Source: JADGGM01 sp025449955
GTDB taxonomy: Bacteria > Gemmatimonadota > Gemmatimonadetes > Gemmatimonadales > Gemmatimonadaceae
Assembly (NCBI GenBank): GCA_036554285.1
Contig: DATBNO010000016.1
Location: forward strand, 124,001-188,000
Length of the DNA: 64,000 nt
Reading direction: 5' to 3'
The notes beneath the pieces were generated by a model. It was not told the origin of the DNA and did not search any database. It was given only the letters and a program-made list of their open reading frames with translations. Shown here one piece after another: positions 51,855 to 61,452 of the stretch; the stretch's first letter is position 1; each line of letters opens with the position of its first letter. The translations under genes were made by a program, and so were the position numbers.

Positions 51855-54671
51855 ATGCATCGTGAAGCCATGACGCCGGAGCGCCGGTTCCGCATCGACA
51901 CGGGTCCACACCGTGTCACGCGCGACGTGGACGACGAGATCGAGTTCCACCTGGCGATGCGCATCGCGAAGCTCATCGCCCGAGGTCTCGATCCGGCGGC
52001 GGCGCGCGCCCAAGCGTTGCGCCAATTCGGCGACGCGTCAGCCGTGCGGGCCGAGTGCCTAACGATTGACCGAGACCGGGAGCGGGTCATGCGACGAGCC
52101 CATCGACTGTCCGATTTGTGGCAGGATGCATCTTACGCGGTGCGCACGATGCGGCAGCACAAGACCGTGGTGGCGATCATGCTCATGATCCTCGCGTTGG
52201 GCATCGGCGCCAACACGGCGATGTTCACGCTCATCGACGCTTTGATGCTGCGGTCGCTGCCCGTGGAGCATCCCGAGCAATTGGTATCGATCGGCGACCC
52301 GAGGCGCACGGGCGGGATGTCGCAAGGAACGCCCAATCCGACGCTCGCGTCGGTGCCGGTATACGAGGACCTCCGCGATCAGAACACGGTGTTCTCGGGG
52401 TTGTACGCGACCGGCCGCCAGGGGCTGCTCAACATGACCGCGCCGCAGACGGGCGCCGCGGAACGCACGGCCGGCGCAGGCGCCGATTTCGAGCACCCGA
52501 GCGCCCGCTTCGTGTCGGGGAACTACTTCAAGGTGTTAGGCGTGCACGCCATGGCCGGCCGGACGTTCGCCGACGATGAAGACCGGAAACCCGGCGACGC
52601 TCCCGTGGTCGTGATTGGTTACGCCTATTGGCAACGGCGATTCGGCGGTCAGGTGTCGGCGATCGGCTCGACGATCACGCTCAATGGCGTCCCGATGACG
52701 ATCATCGGCGTGGCGCCGGAGTCGTTCACGGGCGACGTCGTTGGGCAGCGGCCCGACATGTGGCTGCCGCTCATGATGCAGTCGTCGCTGGATCCGCACG
52801 AGGACATCCTCGAAGACCGGACGACGAGTTGGCTCTTGCTCATGGGCCGGCTCGCGCCCGGCGTCACGTTGGCGCAGGCACGCGCGCAGATCACGATCAT
52901 CTACAAGCGCACGGTGATCGATCACGCGGGCAGGTTCGTGGGCGACGTCCAACGCTCGTGGACGCGGCAGCCGTTGCAGGTGGACGACGGGGCACGCGGC
53001 TTCTCGTACTGGCGCAGCGAGTTCGCGTCGTCTCTCTACACATTGATGGCAGCGGTGGGCTTGGTGCTGCTCATCGTGTGCGCCAACGTCGGCAACCTGA
53101 TGCTATCGCGCGCGGCCGCGCGCGGTCGCGAGATGAGCGTCCGCATGGCGTTAGGCGCGGGACGGGGGCGGCTCGTCCAGCAGCTCCTCACCGAGAGCAT
53201 CATCCTCGCCGCCGCCGGCGGCGCGCTGGGCCTCGTGATCGCATATTGGGGCAGCATCGCCCTGCTCCGGTTGGCCAGCGGTGGACCGAACCCCATCCCG
53301 CTCGACGTGCATCCCGATGGACGCATCCTCGGATTCACGGGACTCGTTGCGTTAGTCACGGCGGTGCTCTTCGGCCTGGCGCCGGCGCTGCGCGCCACGC
53401 GCGTCCAGCTGGCGAGCGCGCTCCGTGCGCAGGGCCGCAATCTCGTCGGCGCCGCGAGCTCGCGGCTGCTGTCGCCCGGCAAGGTCCTCGTCATCGTCCA
53501 GGTCGCGCTGTCGGTGTTGTTGCTCGTCGCCACCGGGCTCCTCGTGCGCAGCACGATGCAACTCCGCACGAGCAGCGTCGGCACGGCCCGCGACGAAATT
53601 CTCGTGGCGCGCGTGGAGGCCGGAGCGGCTGGCTACGATGGCGCACGCCTAACGGCACTCATGCGCGACCTCATCCAGCGCGCGGCGCAGGTGCCCGGGG
53701 TGGCGTCGGCAACGCTGTCGGAAAACGGCATCTTCAGCGGCACCGAGTCCGGTACCACCCTCGGCGTCGAGGGTTTCACGGCGACCGCCGATTCCGATAC
53801 GGCGGTCGCGTACGACGATGTCGGCCCGGGATATTTTGCCACGACCGGCGCGCATCTCCTTCGCGGACGCGACATCGAACCGCGCGACAATGAGACCGCC
53901 CCCAAAGTGGTCGTCGTGAATCAGACGATGGCCCACTACTACTATCCCCACGGCGATGCCATCGGACACCATATCAACGTTGCCGGCGAGACATTCGAGA
54001 TCGTCGGCGTAGTCGGCGACATCAAGGAGCAGGACGTGCGCGCGCCACCCATGCGGCGCTTCTACTATGCGACGGTCCAGCTCGGGTGCGCCCCCGATGC
54101 AAAGAACTGCACCACCGGGTTGCCGTCACAGTTCTATCTGGAGATTCGAGCGCGCCCCGGCGTCGACCCGGCGCGCCTCGTGGAGCCGGTGCGCCGCGCC
54201 ATCACGGCGGCGGATCCCACGCTCCCAGTCTTGAGCGTCACGCCGCTCGACAGGCTCATCGAGGATTCGATCAGCACCGACATCCTCGTCGCGCAAGTCG
54301 TGACCGGCTTCGGTGTGCTCGCCCTCGTCCTCGCATCACTCGGCTTGTACGGCGTGATGGCGTACGCCACCGTTCGGCGCACGGCCGAGTTCGGGCTGCG
54401 GATGGCGTTAGGCGCGCAAGCGGGCGCCATGACGCGCATGGTGCTCAGCGAATCGATGCTGTTGGTCGCGATCGGCGCCGTGGTCGGCATTCCCGCCGCG
54501 CTGCTGGCGGCGCCGCTGCTCAAGGACCGGCTGTTCGGCGTGCACGCGTTCGACCTCTCGTCGATCCTCATCGCGGTCGTCGCGATGGCGCTGACGGCCG
54601 GCGTCGCCGCCGCGCTGCCGGCGATCCGCGCGTCGCGCGTCTCGCCGATGGAGGCGCTCCGCGAGGAGTGA
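51855..54671 (+). CDS. ADOP-type FtsX/MacB-like ABC permease
   Basis: The 938-residue protein begins with a soluble ADOP N-terminal helical segment (about 10-75, DVDDEIEFHL...RQFGD). It then has two MacB-PCD periplasmic domains and two FtsX-type membrane units, about eight helices in total (near 95, 395-520, 540, 810-930). SARFVSGNYFKVLGV and VRMALGAGRGRLVQQLL are family hallmarks, and the second VRMALGAQ-type copy lies near the C-terminus. No ATPase gene is adjacent, as usual for orphan duplicated permeases. ATG 51855 follows GGGAGAG; 51870 is an alternative. Confidence 0.9.
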   Translation: MHREAMTPERRFRIDTGPHRVTRDVDDEIEFHLAMRIAKLIARGLDPAAARAQALRQFGDASAVRAECLTIDRDRERVMRRAHRLSDLWQDASYAVRTMRQHKTVVAIMLMILALGIGANTAMFTLIDALMLRSLPVEHPEQLVSIGDPRRTGGMSQGTPNPTLASVPVYEDLRDQNTVFSGLYATGRQGLLNMTAPQTGAAERTAGAGADFEHPSARFVSGNYFKVLGVHAMAGRTFADDEDRKPGDAPVVVIGYAYWQRRFGGQVSAIGSTITLNGVPMTIIGVAPESFTGDVVGQRPDMWLPLMMQSSLDPHEDILEDRTTSWLLLMGRLAPGVTLAQARAQITIIYKRTVIDHAGRFVGDVQRSWTRQPLQVDDGARGFSYWRSEFASSLYTLMAAVGLVLLIVCANVGNLMLSRAAARGREMSVRMALGAGRGRLVQQLLTESIILAAAGGALGLVIAYWGSIALLRLASGGPNPIPLDVHPDGRILGFTGLVALVTAVLFGLAPALRATRVQLASALRAQGRNLVGAASSRLLSPGKVLVIVQVALSVLLLVATGLLVRSTMQLRTSSVGTARDEILVARVEAGAAGYDGARLTALMRDLIQRAAQVPGVASATLSENGIFSGTESGTTLGVEGFTATADSDTAVAYDDVGPGYFATTGAHLLRGRDIEPRDNETAPKVVVVNQTMAHYYYPHGDAIGHHINVAGETFEIVGVVGDIKEQDVRAPPMRRFYYATVQLGCAPDAKNCTTGLPSQFYLEIRARPGVDPARLVEPVRRAITAADPTLPVLSVTPLDRLIEDSISTDILVAQVVTGFGVLALVLASLGLYGVMAYATVRRTAEFGLRMALGAQAGAMTRMVLSESMLLVAIGAVVGIPAALLAAPLLKDRLFGVHAFDLSSILIAVVAMALTAGVAAALPAIRASRVSPMEALREE

Positions 54672-54697
54672 CCCGCGGAGCCCTCCCGGCTATTCCG

Positions 54698-55147
54698 TTA
54701 GGCGGCTAGCTGCGATGTGCAGTTGGGGCAGCGCTTGGCCGCCAACGGGATGTCCGTGGCGCAGTACGGACACCCCTTGGTGGTGGGCGCCGATGCTGCC
54801 GGCGGCTTGTGCAGCTTGCTCACCAGCCGCACCAACAAGAATACCGCCGCGGCGATGATGACGAACGAGATCAGCGTGTTGATGAACGCGCCGTAGTTGA
54901 GCGTTACCGCGCCCGCGGCTTTCGCGTCGGCCAGTGACGCGTACGGCGGCGCCGCCTTCGTCCCCTCGTGCAGCAACACGTACAGGTTCGAGAAGTCGAC
55001 CTTGCCCAGCAACAGACCAATCGGGGGCATGATGACGTCGTCGACCAGCGACTTCACGATAGTGCCGAATGCGGCACCGACGACGAAGCCCACTGCCAAA
55101 TCGATGACGTTTCCTCGCATGAGGAACGTCTTGAAGTCCTTCCACAT
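54698..55147 (-). CDS. mscL: Large-conductance mechanosensitive channel with zinc-ribbon tail
   Basis: The 149-residue protein has the MscL N-terminal helix FKTFLMRGNVIDLAVGFVVG, pore helix and second membrane helix (about 85-105), which release solutes on hypo-osmotic shock. It departs from E. coli MscL at the C-terminus, where CPYCATDIPLAAKRCPNC forms a zinc-ribbon-like four-cysteine motif (about 126-143). GGGAGG precedes the ATG. Its stop lies by a GTTAGGC motif. Confidence 0.93.
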   Translation of the reverse strand: MWKDFKTFLMRGNVIDLAVGFVVGAAFGTIVKSLVDDVIMPPIGLLLGKVDFSNLYVLLHEGTKAAPPYASLADAKAAGAVTLNYGAFINTLISFVIIAAAVFLLVRLVSKLHKPPAASAPTTKGCPYCATDIPLAAKRCPNCTSQLAA

Positions 55148-55180
55148 TGGCCGCCTCCCGGTGAAAGTCTCGGGGGCGAC

Positions 55181-56233
55181 TCAGCGCTCCCGATCCCACG
55201 TCGCGGACTGCGGTGATATTGCGGACGATCGGACGGCACCGCCAGTGCGCGTCTGGGTGCGCACCCGGCCGCGCGCTACGAAGTACGAGCCAATGACGAG
55301 CGCGGCAGCGACCAACTGTGCCGCCAACGACTCCACGGTGGGGAACACGGAGAACCAGAGTCCCATCCAGTCGGGAATCCGATTCTTGAGCCACGGGATC
55401 GTTGTCGTGGAAATCCAGTGCGCGAGCTGCATCTCCTGCACCTGCTCGCCCACCATCACGAGCAGCACGAGGCCCAGCAGCGTGCCCGTGAGCACGAGCA
55501 TCCGCTTGTACGGCAGACGCCGGTGCGCAACGAACGTGAGTAACGCGACGAGCAGCGTTGCGGCGGCGCCTATCGCGACGCCCTCGAGCACGATCGTACC
55601 GCCCATCTGCAGCCGATAGCTCTGCAGAAACAGCACGACCTCGAATCCCTCTCGGTACAACGACGTGAAGCCGAGGAGACCCAGACCCCACAGCAAGCTG
55701 CTGCGGGTCGACCCGCTGTCTGCGTCGTCCATCAGCTTGCGCTTCTTTCGCGTGTGCAGCGAGATCCAACCGGTCCAATAGACTTTGTGGAAGAACCAAT
55801 TCATCACCACGAGCAACACGACCACGGCGAGCAGACCGGTGGCCGCCTGGATGTCGAGCGCGGGAAGGCTCGTGGTGAGATCGTCGACGATCGCGATGAC
55901 GATGCTCCACGTGAGCAGCGTGGCCACGAGTCCGGCGCCCACCCCGGCCGCGATCGGGCGTCGATAGGCGCGCTGTGTCGCCACCATGCTCGCCGTGATC
56001 GCCGAAAGCACGAGGATCGATTCGAGCCCCTCGCGGAACACGAGGACGCCGATGTCGAGCACCGCGACGGCGGTGGTGGCATGACCTGTCGTCGGGTTCG
56101 GAACGCCGCCGCTCGTGAGTCCCTGCCAGACGAGGAGGGCGAGCACGAGCACAGCGGCCACGGCAATGCCGATGGGCGCGCCGACGCGGGTGAGGCGATG
56201 CGGCGTTCTGGCCGCTGAACCCGATCGATCCAT
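55181..56233 (-). CDS. FTR1-family iron permease-like protein
   Basis: A 350-residue membrane protein with about seven helices. Two REGxE iron-binding motifs are present, FREGLESIL (about 67-75) and YREGFEVVLF (about 195-204), as in FTR1/EfeU permeases. The DUF-like periplasmic partner EfeO and peroxidase EfeB are not nearby. ATG 56233 was chosen, and ATG 56281 is in frame. It follows the MarR-GNAT gene on the same strand. Confidence 0.85.
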   Translation of the reverse strand: MDRSGSAARTPHRLTRVGAPIGIAVAAVLVLALLVWQGLTSGGVPNPTTGHATTAVAVLDIGVLVFREGLESILVLSAITASMVATQRAYRRPIAAGVGAGLVATLLTWSIVIAIVDDLTTSLPALDIQAATGLLAVVVLLVVMNWFFHKVYWTGWISLHTRKKRKLMDDADSGSTRSSLLWGLGLLGFTSLYREGFEVVLFLQSYRLQMGGTIVLEGVAIGAAATLLVALLTFVAHRRLPYKRMLVLTGTLLGLVLLVMVGEQVQEMQLAHWISTTTIPWLKNRIPDWMGLWFSVFPTVESLAAQLVAAALVIGSYFVARGRVRTQTRTGGAVRSSAISPQSATWDRER

Positions 56234-56290
56234 TCGTGAAAGCTTGAGCCGTGACGTCTGAATGACAACGTGTCCGGACATTCTCGGACG

Positions 56291-57253
56291 TCAGAGCGTG
56301 AGCTCCCACGTTTGGCCAATCAGGCCGTGGCCGAACTCGTCGTGCGGCGCTGCGTGGACCAATGTGAAGCCGGCCGCCTCATAGATCCGGCGAGCCGACA
56401 GCAGCACACTATTGGTCCAGAGCGTGAGCGTATGGTAGCCGCTTTGCCGCGAGAAGCGAATGCACTCCTCGACCAGACGTTGTCCGATTCCCAATCCGCG
56501 GGCGGACGCTTCGACCAACAGCAGTCTGAGCTTGGCGACGCCAGGCTGCTCGGGATGTTTCACAACCATCACGGAGCCAACGTTTTCACCGTCGCGTTCG
56601 GCGATCCAACAGCGTTCGCGGTTGGCGTCGAAGTTCGCGAGGAAGTCGGCGGCGACGCGGGCGACGAGTCCCTCGAAGCGCTCATCGAATCCGTACTCGT
56701 GGGCGTACACGAGGCCGTGGCGCCAGACGATCCAGCCGACGTCGCCGGGCTGGTGGGTGCGGAGGAGGTATGGCGGAGCGGCGCGAGTCGCTTGGCCGGC
56801 CGGGTCGGACCCATCGTCGAGGATGGTTCGGATGGCATCCATGGAGGCGACGAGACGGCGGCGCGAGGCTTGGGGGAGCGGGTCGAGAATGGCGGTGACG
56901 TCGTCGGAGGCGCGGGTGTCGAGCACGGCATAGCGGGCTCGTCCGCGGGCCGTTAGGCGGAGGAGGCTGCGGCGCGCGTCGTCGTCGGCGCGTTGGCGGG
57001 CGACGAGGTGGCGGCGAGAGAGGTCGCGGAGGATGCGGCTCAGGTAGCCGGCGTCGAGGTCCAGCTCGCGGGCGAGCTCGGCGGCGCTGGCCGTGTCGCG
57101 GTGGGCGAGCTCATAGAGCACGCGGACGGCGGCGAGGGAGAGGTCGCTCTTGAGGTGCGCCTCGTCGAGGATGTGGATGCGCCGCGTGTAGAACCGATTG
57201 AACTGCCGGACGGCTTCGACGGCGGCGGCGGCGGTGCGGGCAGCGGGTGGCAT
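56291..57253 (-). CDS. MarR-GNAT fusion regulator/acetyltransferase
   Basis: The 320-residue protein has an N-terminal MarR-type winged helix (about 15-145; DLDAGYLSRILRDL is the recognition helix and DDDARRSLLRLT the wing) and a C-terminal GNAT domain (about 160-320) with LLVEASARGLGIGQRL for acetyl-CoA. Such fusions are common in bacteria; what they acetylate is unknown. It may repress its own promoter and the divergent SDR gene through the repeats at 57286-57320. Confidence 0.88.
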   Translation of the reverse strand: MPPAARTAAAAVEAVRQFNRFYTRRIHILDEAHLKSDLSLAAVRVLYELAHRDTASAAELARELDLDAGYLSRILRDLSRRHLVARQRADDDARRSLLRLTARGRARYAVLDTRASDDVTAILDPLPQASRRRLVASMDAIRTILDDGSDPAGQATRAAPPYLLRTHQPGDVGWIVWRHGLVYAHEYGFDERFEGLVARVAADFLANFDANRERCWIAERDGENVGSVMVVKHPEQPGVAKLRLLLVEASARGLGIGQRLVEECIRFSRQSGYHTLTLWTNSVLLSARRIYEAAGFTLVHAAPHDEFGHGLIGQTWELTL

Positions 57254-57285
57254 TGGCTCTCGGGGGGAAGACGTCTATGTGCCAA

Positions 57286-57320
57286 TGTCAACCATATCGT
57301 TGCTGTTGTCAACTATATGT
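57286..57320. promoter_or_regulatory. Tandem operator candidate for the MarR-GNAT protein
   Basis: TGTCAACCATATCG (57286-57299) and TGTCAACTATATGT (57307-57320) are direct repeats whose starts are 21 bases apart, two helical turns. They sit in an AT-rich gap between the divergent MarR-GNAT and SDR genes. The reverse strand reads TTGACA in both. Confidence 0.6.
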
Positions 57321-57397
57321 GCGCAGACACTCGCCCGCCGGGCGCACGCGCGGTAAGCTTGGAGGCGTTGCCACGACTACCACCCTGGAGCGTTCGC

Positions 57398-58234
57398 ATG
57401 AGGGTCCTCGTCACGGGCGCCAACTCCGGACTCGGCCGCGCGTCGGCTCAAGCGCTCGCCGCGCGCGGATACGCGGTGATCCTCGCCGCGCGCTCCGATG
57501 AACGCACCCGTCCGGTGCTCGACGACCTGCGACGGCGATACCCGTCCGCGGATCTCGACTTCCTTCAACTGGATCTCGCCAGCTTCGCCTCGATTCGCGC
57601 CGCCGCCGAGCATCTGCTGGCGTCCGGGCGGCCGCTGGACGTCCTCATGAACAACGCCGGCGTGGCAGGCACTTCGGGCCTAACGCAAGATGGTTTCGAG
57701 ATCACCATCGGCACCAACTACATCGGGCCCTTCTATCTCACCTCGCTGCTCCTGCCGCGTCTCGTCGACGCGCCCAACGGCCGGATCGTGAACGTGGCCA
57801 GCGTGGCGCACGAGCGCGTCAAGGCATTCGACTGGACGTGGATCGATCGCCGCGCGACCGGCGCACCGAGCGGATTCCCGATGTACGCGGCGTCCAAGCT
57901 GATGAACATCCTGCACGCGCGCGAGCTGGCGCGGCGGCTCGCCGGCTCGCGCGTCACCACCTATGCGCTGCACCCGGGCGCCGTGGCGTCGCAGATCTGG
58001 CGGTCGCTGCCATGGCCCGTGCGGCGCCTGATGATGCTGTTCATGCTGTCGAACGAGAAGGGCGCGCGCACACAGGTCTGGTGCGCCACGGCGCCGGATC
58101 TCGCGACGAGCTCGGGTCGCTACTACTACGAGTGCCGCGAGGCCCGCGGCACGGCGCTCTCGCGAGACGAGGCGCTGGCCGCGGAGTTGTACGACCGCAC
58201 CGCGCGGGCGATCGCCGGTGCGTTAGGCAGCTAG
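57398..58234 (+). CDS. SDR oxidoreductase, retinol-dehydrogenase-like
   Basis: The 278-residue SDR has the coenzyme motif TGANSGLG, LDLASF, NNAGVAG, catalytic Ser in NVASVAH and YAASK (Tyr and Lys). The pattern is typical of the WW-domain-oxidoreductase/retinol dehydrogenase-like group that uses NADP. The ATG (57398) follows GGAG by seven bases. Divergent from the MarR-GNAT gene and possibly controlled by it. Confidence 0.87.
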   Translation: MRVLVTGANSGLGRASAQALAARGYAVILAARSDERTRPVLDDLRRRYPSADLDFLQLDLASFASIRAAAEHLLASGRPLDVLMNNAGVAGTSGLTQDGFEITIGTNYIGPFYLTSLLLPRLVDAPNGRIVNVASVAHERVKAFDWTWIDRRATGAPSGFPMYAASKLMNILHARELARRLAGSRVTTYALHPGAVASQIWRSLPWPVRRLMMLFMLSNEKGARTQVWCATAPDLATSSGRYYYECREARGTALSRDEALAAELYDRTARAIAGALGS

Positions 58235-58923
58235 TTGGACGCCTTGTCGCTGTAGAGCGCCGGCAGCTGCGCGCGCAGATTCCGGACCTTCGGTGCATCG
58301 TTGATCACGATGTACGCCTGGTCGGGGTGCTGCACGGCGTAGTCCTGGTGATACTTCTCGGCGGCGTAGAATCCCTTGAGCGGCACCACCAGCGTCACGA
58401 TCGAGTCCTCGTACGTCTGCGCTTTCGTGAGCTGCGCGATGTACGCCTCCGCGATCTGCTTCTGCGCGGGCGACCGGTAGAAAATCGAGGATCGGTACTG
58501 CGGACCCGTGTCGGGTCCCTGCCGGTTCAACTCCGTGGGGTCGTGCGCGACCGAGAAATACACTTGCAGCAGTTGGCCGTACGTGACCTTCGACGTATCG
58601 AACACGATTTGCACCGACTCGGCGTGTCCGGTCGTCCCCGTCTCGACCTGTTCGTACGTGGCCGTGTTCTTCCCGCCGCCCGCGTAGCCCGCGGTCACGC
58701 TCGTCACGCCCTTCACGTGCTCGAACAGCAGCTGCATGCCCCAGAAGCATCCGCCCGCCAACACCGCCGTGTCCTCGCCGGGTTTGGTGGCGCGCGCGGC
58801 ATCGATCACCGGGTTAGGCGCGCGCACGCTGTGCGTGCTCGACAGCGTCGCGCGGCCCGCGAACACAAAGGCGCCGAGGGTCGCCGCCAACAGGGACGTC
58901 GTGCGGAACAGGGCAGTACGCAT
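58231..58923 (-). CDS. msrA: Peptide methionine (S)-S-oxide reductase, exported
   Basis: The 230-residue enzyme has a signal or membrane anchor (about 5-24) and an MsrA domain with catalytic Cys59 in GGCFWGM. VKGVTSVTAGYAGG and YHQDYAVQHP are family motifs; a recycling Cys near the C-terminus is not present. It repairs oxidised methionine, here in the periplasm. It converges with the SDR, overlapping its stop by four bases. Confidence 0.93.
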   Translation of the reverse strand: MRTALFRTTSLLAATLGAFVFAGRATLSSTHSVRAPNPVIDAARATKPGEDTAVLAGGCFWGMQLLFEHVKGVTSVTAGYAGGGKNTATYEQVETGTTGHAESVQIVFDTSKVTYGQLLQVYFSVAHDPTELNRQGPDTGPQYRSSIFYRSPAQKQIAEAYIAQLTKAQTYEDSIVTLVVPLKGFYAAEKYHQDYAVQHPDQAYIVINDAPKVRNLRAQLPALYSDKASN

Positions 58924-59104
58924 TGCAATGATCTCCCGGGTGTCGTGCGTCGGACGAGCACGCTTGTTGGGCCAGCGGGCTCGGGCGGAATGGGCTTGTC
59001 GAACGTTCTACACCTAACTAATGAACGAGGTTCGTACGCGGGAAGTGCCCGGGCGTCTCCGCTCGCGCCCTCGCCACCTGCACCCTTTCCTCAGGTGATG
59101 TCCC

Positions 59105-59839
59105 ATGAACCTTCGATCCGTGTTCGGCGCTACGGCGCTGTGTTTCCTTGTCACGGCCGCGGTCGGCGCGCAGCAGGCCGACACCACCAAGAAAACCGTC
59201 AAGTTCACGGGCGACGTCGGTTTGGTGAACGCGTCCGGCAACTCCAGCGTCACTACGGTCAACGCCGACGAGCGCATCGACTGGGCTGCCGGCGCATGGG
59301 GCGTCACCGAAGGCTTCTCGGTGGTGTACGGCCGAAACGACACCGCGACTAACGCGAGCACCTGGCACGGCCTGCTCCGCGGCGACCGGTCGCTCGGCTC
59401 GCGGTTGTCGGTGTACGCGCTCGTGAACTACGATCGGAACACGTTCGCCGGATTCGACCGCCGCTTCGAGGAAGGCGTGGGGCTCGGCATCCAGGCGCTG
59501 CGTGCCGCGCGCGACTCGATCGGCGCCGAGGTCGGCTTCTCGTACACCGAGCAGCACTCGACCACTGGTGTGGAGGATGATTTCCCGGCGGGGCGCGTCG
59601 CGGGCACGTACACGCACACGTTCAGCAAGACGGCGTTCTTCCGGCAGGGTGTGGAGGTGTTGCCCGATCTCAAGGTGGCGAAGAACCTGCGCGTCAACAC
59701 CGAGACTTCGTTAGTCGCGTCGCTCTCGGCGAACATCGCGCTCAAGTTCTCGTACGTCGTGCACTTCGACAATCTGCCGGAGCCGGGCTTCAAGAAGTCC
59801 GACCGATTGTTGACGTCGGGCGTGCAGGTGACGTTCTAG
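59105..59839 (+). CDS. DUF481-type outer-membrane protein
   Basis: The 244-residue protein has a signal peptide (1-22, VGAQ) and a beta-barrel-like DUF481/YdiY region: FTGDVGLVNASGN at the start, regular alternating strands and a terminal Phe (GVQVTF). Such proteins are outer-membrane barrels of unknown role, often salt-induced. It stands alone, separated by a hairpin from the convergent downstream gene. Confidence 0.83.
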   Translation: MNLRSVFGATALCFLVTAAVGAQQADTTKKTVKFTGDVGLVNASGNSSVTTVNADERIDWAAGAWGVTEGFSVVYGRNDTATNASTWHGLLRGDRSLGSRLSVYALVNYDRNTFAGFDRRFEEGVGLGIQALRAARDSIGAEVGFSYTEQHSTTGVEDDFPAGRVAGTYTHTFSKTAFFRQGVEVLPDLKVAKNLRVNTETSLVASLSANIALKFSYVVHFDNLPEPGFKKSDRLLTSGVQVTF

Positions 59840-59850
59840 TTCGTTGGGCG

Positions 59851-59882
59851 CGCCCGGCGGCTCACGGAGCTTCCGCCGGGCG
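59851..59882. terminator. Hairpin between convergent genes
   Basis: A perfect ten-base stem (CGCCCGGCGG at 59851-59860 with CCGCCGGGCG at 59873-59882) and a 12-base loop lie between two convergent stops. There is no T-run, so terminator function is inferred. Confidence 0.5.
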
Positions 59883-59893
59883 TCCCATCATCC

Positions 59894-60649
59894 TCAATGC
59901 GCTGCGCCGGGGGTGAACCAGTTGGCCGGGACCGGCGGGTCGGCTTTGATGTCGGAGTACTCTTCGCGCTGGACCAGCTTGCCGCCCGAGTACGATTCGA
60001 CGAGGGCGGAAATCCAGCCGCCGCCTAACGGGCGATAGTCGTCGAAGCGCGTGTCGTCCATCTTGGTGGAGTCGCCGCGCGATGGCTCGAGGAGCCGCAC
60101 GAACAACAGCCGCTCCTTGTCGACCCAGAACTGCTTCGAGTGCAGATCGCCTTTGGCCGCGCCTACGACGTACACGGGCCGGCCTTCCCAGGTGTCCTCG
60201 TGCAGCGGCGTGGTGTTGAATCCTTCGGCGTGGAGCACGTCCAGCGTTTTCTCCGCCGGCTGACCGTAGACATCGAAGCCGAGGATGAGCAGCGGATTGC
60301 GGCCGGCGATGCGGCGCAGGACGCTGTCTTTGCGCGTCACGTAGATGCTGTCATTGGCGAAGATGTACGACGTGCCGGGAACCGGCGCGATGTCGATGCG
60401 CAGGCGGCCGGGAACGGCCGCGGTTTCGTACCACGTCTCGACGACCATCGTGTCCGCCGGCGTGCGACGCGTGGTCTTTTGCTGGAACGAGAGCGTCCTG
60501 TACCACTTGCTCTGATAGCGGTCGTGCATGGCGCGCACCACCTGGTCGCCCGACGTGGGCGTTTGTGCCCGGGCTGATCCCGCCGCGGCGCCCGCAATCG
60601 CCAGCGCGGCCACGGTGCCGGCGGCCCAACGGAACTGTCCGGTTGTCAT
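59894..60649 (-). CDS. Secreted protein of unknown function (LolA-like by outline)
   Basis: A 251-residue protein with a signal peptide (about 5-29, ARAQ) and a beta-rich body. MHDRYQSKWYRTLSFQQ near the start and a basic ANWFTPGA-like end recall outer-membrane lipoprotein-sorting-like folds, but I see no diagnostic motif. GGAGG lies close to the chosen ATG (60649). It is just downstream of the atypical SDR on the same strand. Confidence 0.6.
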   Translation of the reverse strand: MTTGQFRWAAGTVAALAIAGAAAGSARAQTPTSGDQVVRAMHDRYQSKWYRTLSFQQKTTRRTPADTMVVETWYETAAVPGRLRIDIAPVPGTSYIFANDSIYVTRKDSVLRRIAGRNPLLILGFDVYGQPAEKTLDVLHAEGFNTTPLHEDTWEGRPVYVVGAAKGDLHSKQFWVDKERLLFVRLLEPSRGDSTKMDDTRFDDYRPLGGGWISALVESYSGGKLVQREEYSDIKADPPVPANWFTPGAAH

Positions 60650-60659
60650 GCGTCCTCCG

Positions 60660-61451
60660 TTAGTAAAGTGACCGAATCCACCCGCCATCCACCGCGATCG
60701 ATTGCGCCGTGATGTACGCCGCGCGCTCCGAGGCCAGGAACGCCGTCAGCGCCGCCAACTCGTCGGGTTCGCCTAACCGGCCGGCCGGAATCTGCCGCTC
60801 CCAGTCGGCGAACGCCGCCTGCTTGGTGATTCCCTCTCCCGAGCTCCGCGCCATCGCGAGCGCGTCGATGCGCTCGGTGCGCGTGTACCCGGGCAGCACA
60901 TTGTTCACCGTAATGCCGAACGGTGCAACCTCGGTCGCCAGCGTGCGGGCGAATCCGGTGACCGCCGCCCGCAAACTATTCGACAAGATCAAATAGTCCA
61001 CCGGCTGCTTCACCGCAATCGACGTCACGTTCACGATGCGTCCCCATTTGCGCTCCTTCATTCCCGGGAGCACGCGTCGCACCAGCTCGACCGCCGACGC
61101 GAGCGTCAATCGAAATGCGCTCTCCCATGCGTCGGCGCCGTGCGACTCGAACACACCAGCCGGTGGACCGCCCGCATTCGTGACCAACACATCGACGCGT
61201 CCGAATTGCGCGAGCGTCGCGTCAACGAATCGTGCGACGTCCTCGGCGCGCGACACGTCGGCGGTGATCGCGAGCGGTTGGCGCCCGGTTCGCGCTTCGA
61301 TGTCGCGTTGTGCGCGCTCGAGCGATGCCGCGTCGCGCGCGCACATCGACACCAAGGCGCCTTCCAATGCCAGCTCGGTGGCAATGGCGCGTCCCAGTCC
61401 GCGGCTCGCTGCGGCCACGAGCGCGACTTTGCCTTCGAGGCCGAGATTCAT
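60660..61451 (-). CDS. Atypical FabG-like SDR lacking YxxxK
   Basis: The 263-residue protein has a clear SDR Rossmann motif (AASRGLG), NAGGPP, and a Ser in NVTSIAVKQP at the usual catalytic position. Alignment by eye places LSNSLR where YxxxK should be: Tyr is Ser and Lys is Arg. Related SDR proteins with an LSN motif exist, so this is a subfamily trait rather than decay. The reaction is unknown. Its ATG lies one base after the cupin stop. Confidence 0.82.
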   Translation of the reverse strand: MNLGLEGKVALVAAASRGLGRAIATELALEGALVSMCARDAASLERAQRDIEARTGRQPLAITADVSRAEDVARFVDATLAQFGRVDVLVTNAGGPPAGVFESHGADAWESAFRLTLASAVELVRRVLPGMKERKWGRIVNVTSIAVKQPVDYLILSNSLRAAVTGFARTLATEVAPFGITVNNVLPGYTRTERIDALAMARSSGEGITKQAAFADWERQIPAGRLGEPDELAALTAFLASERAAYITAQSIAVDGGWIRSLY

Positions 61452-61452
61452 G

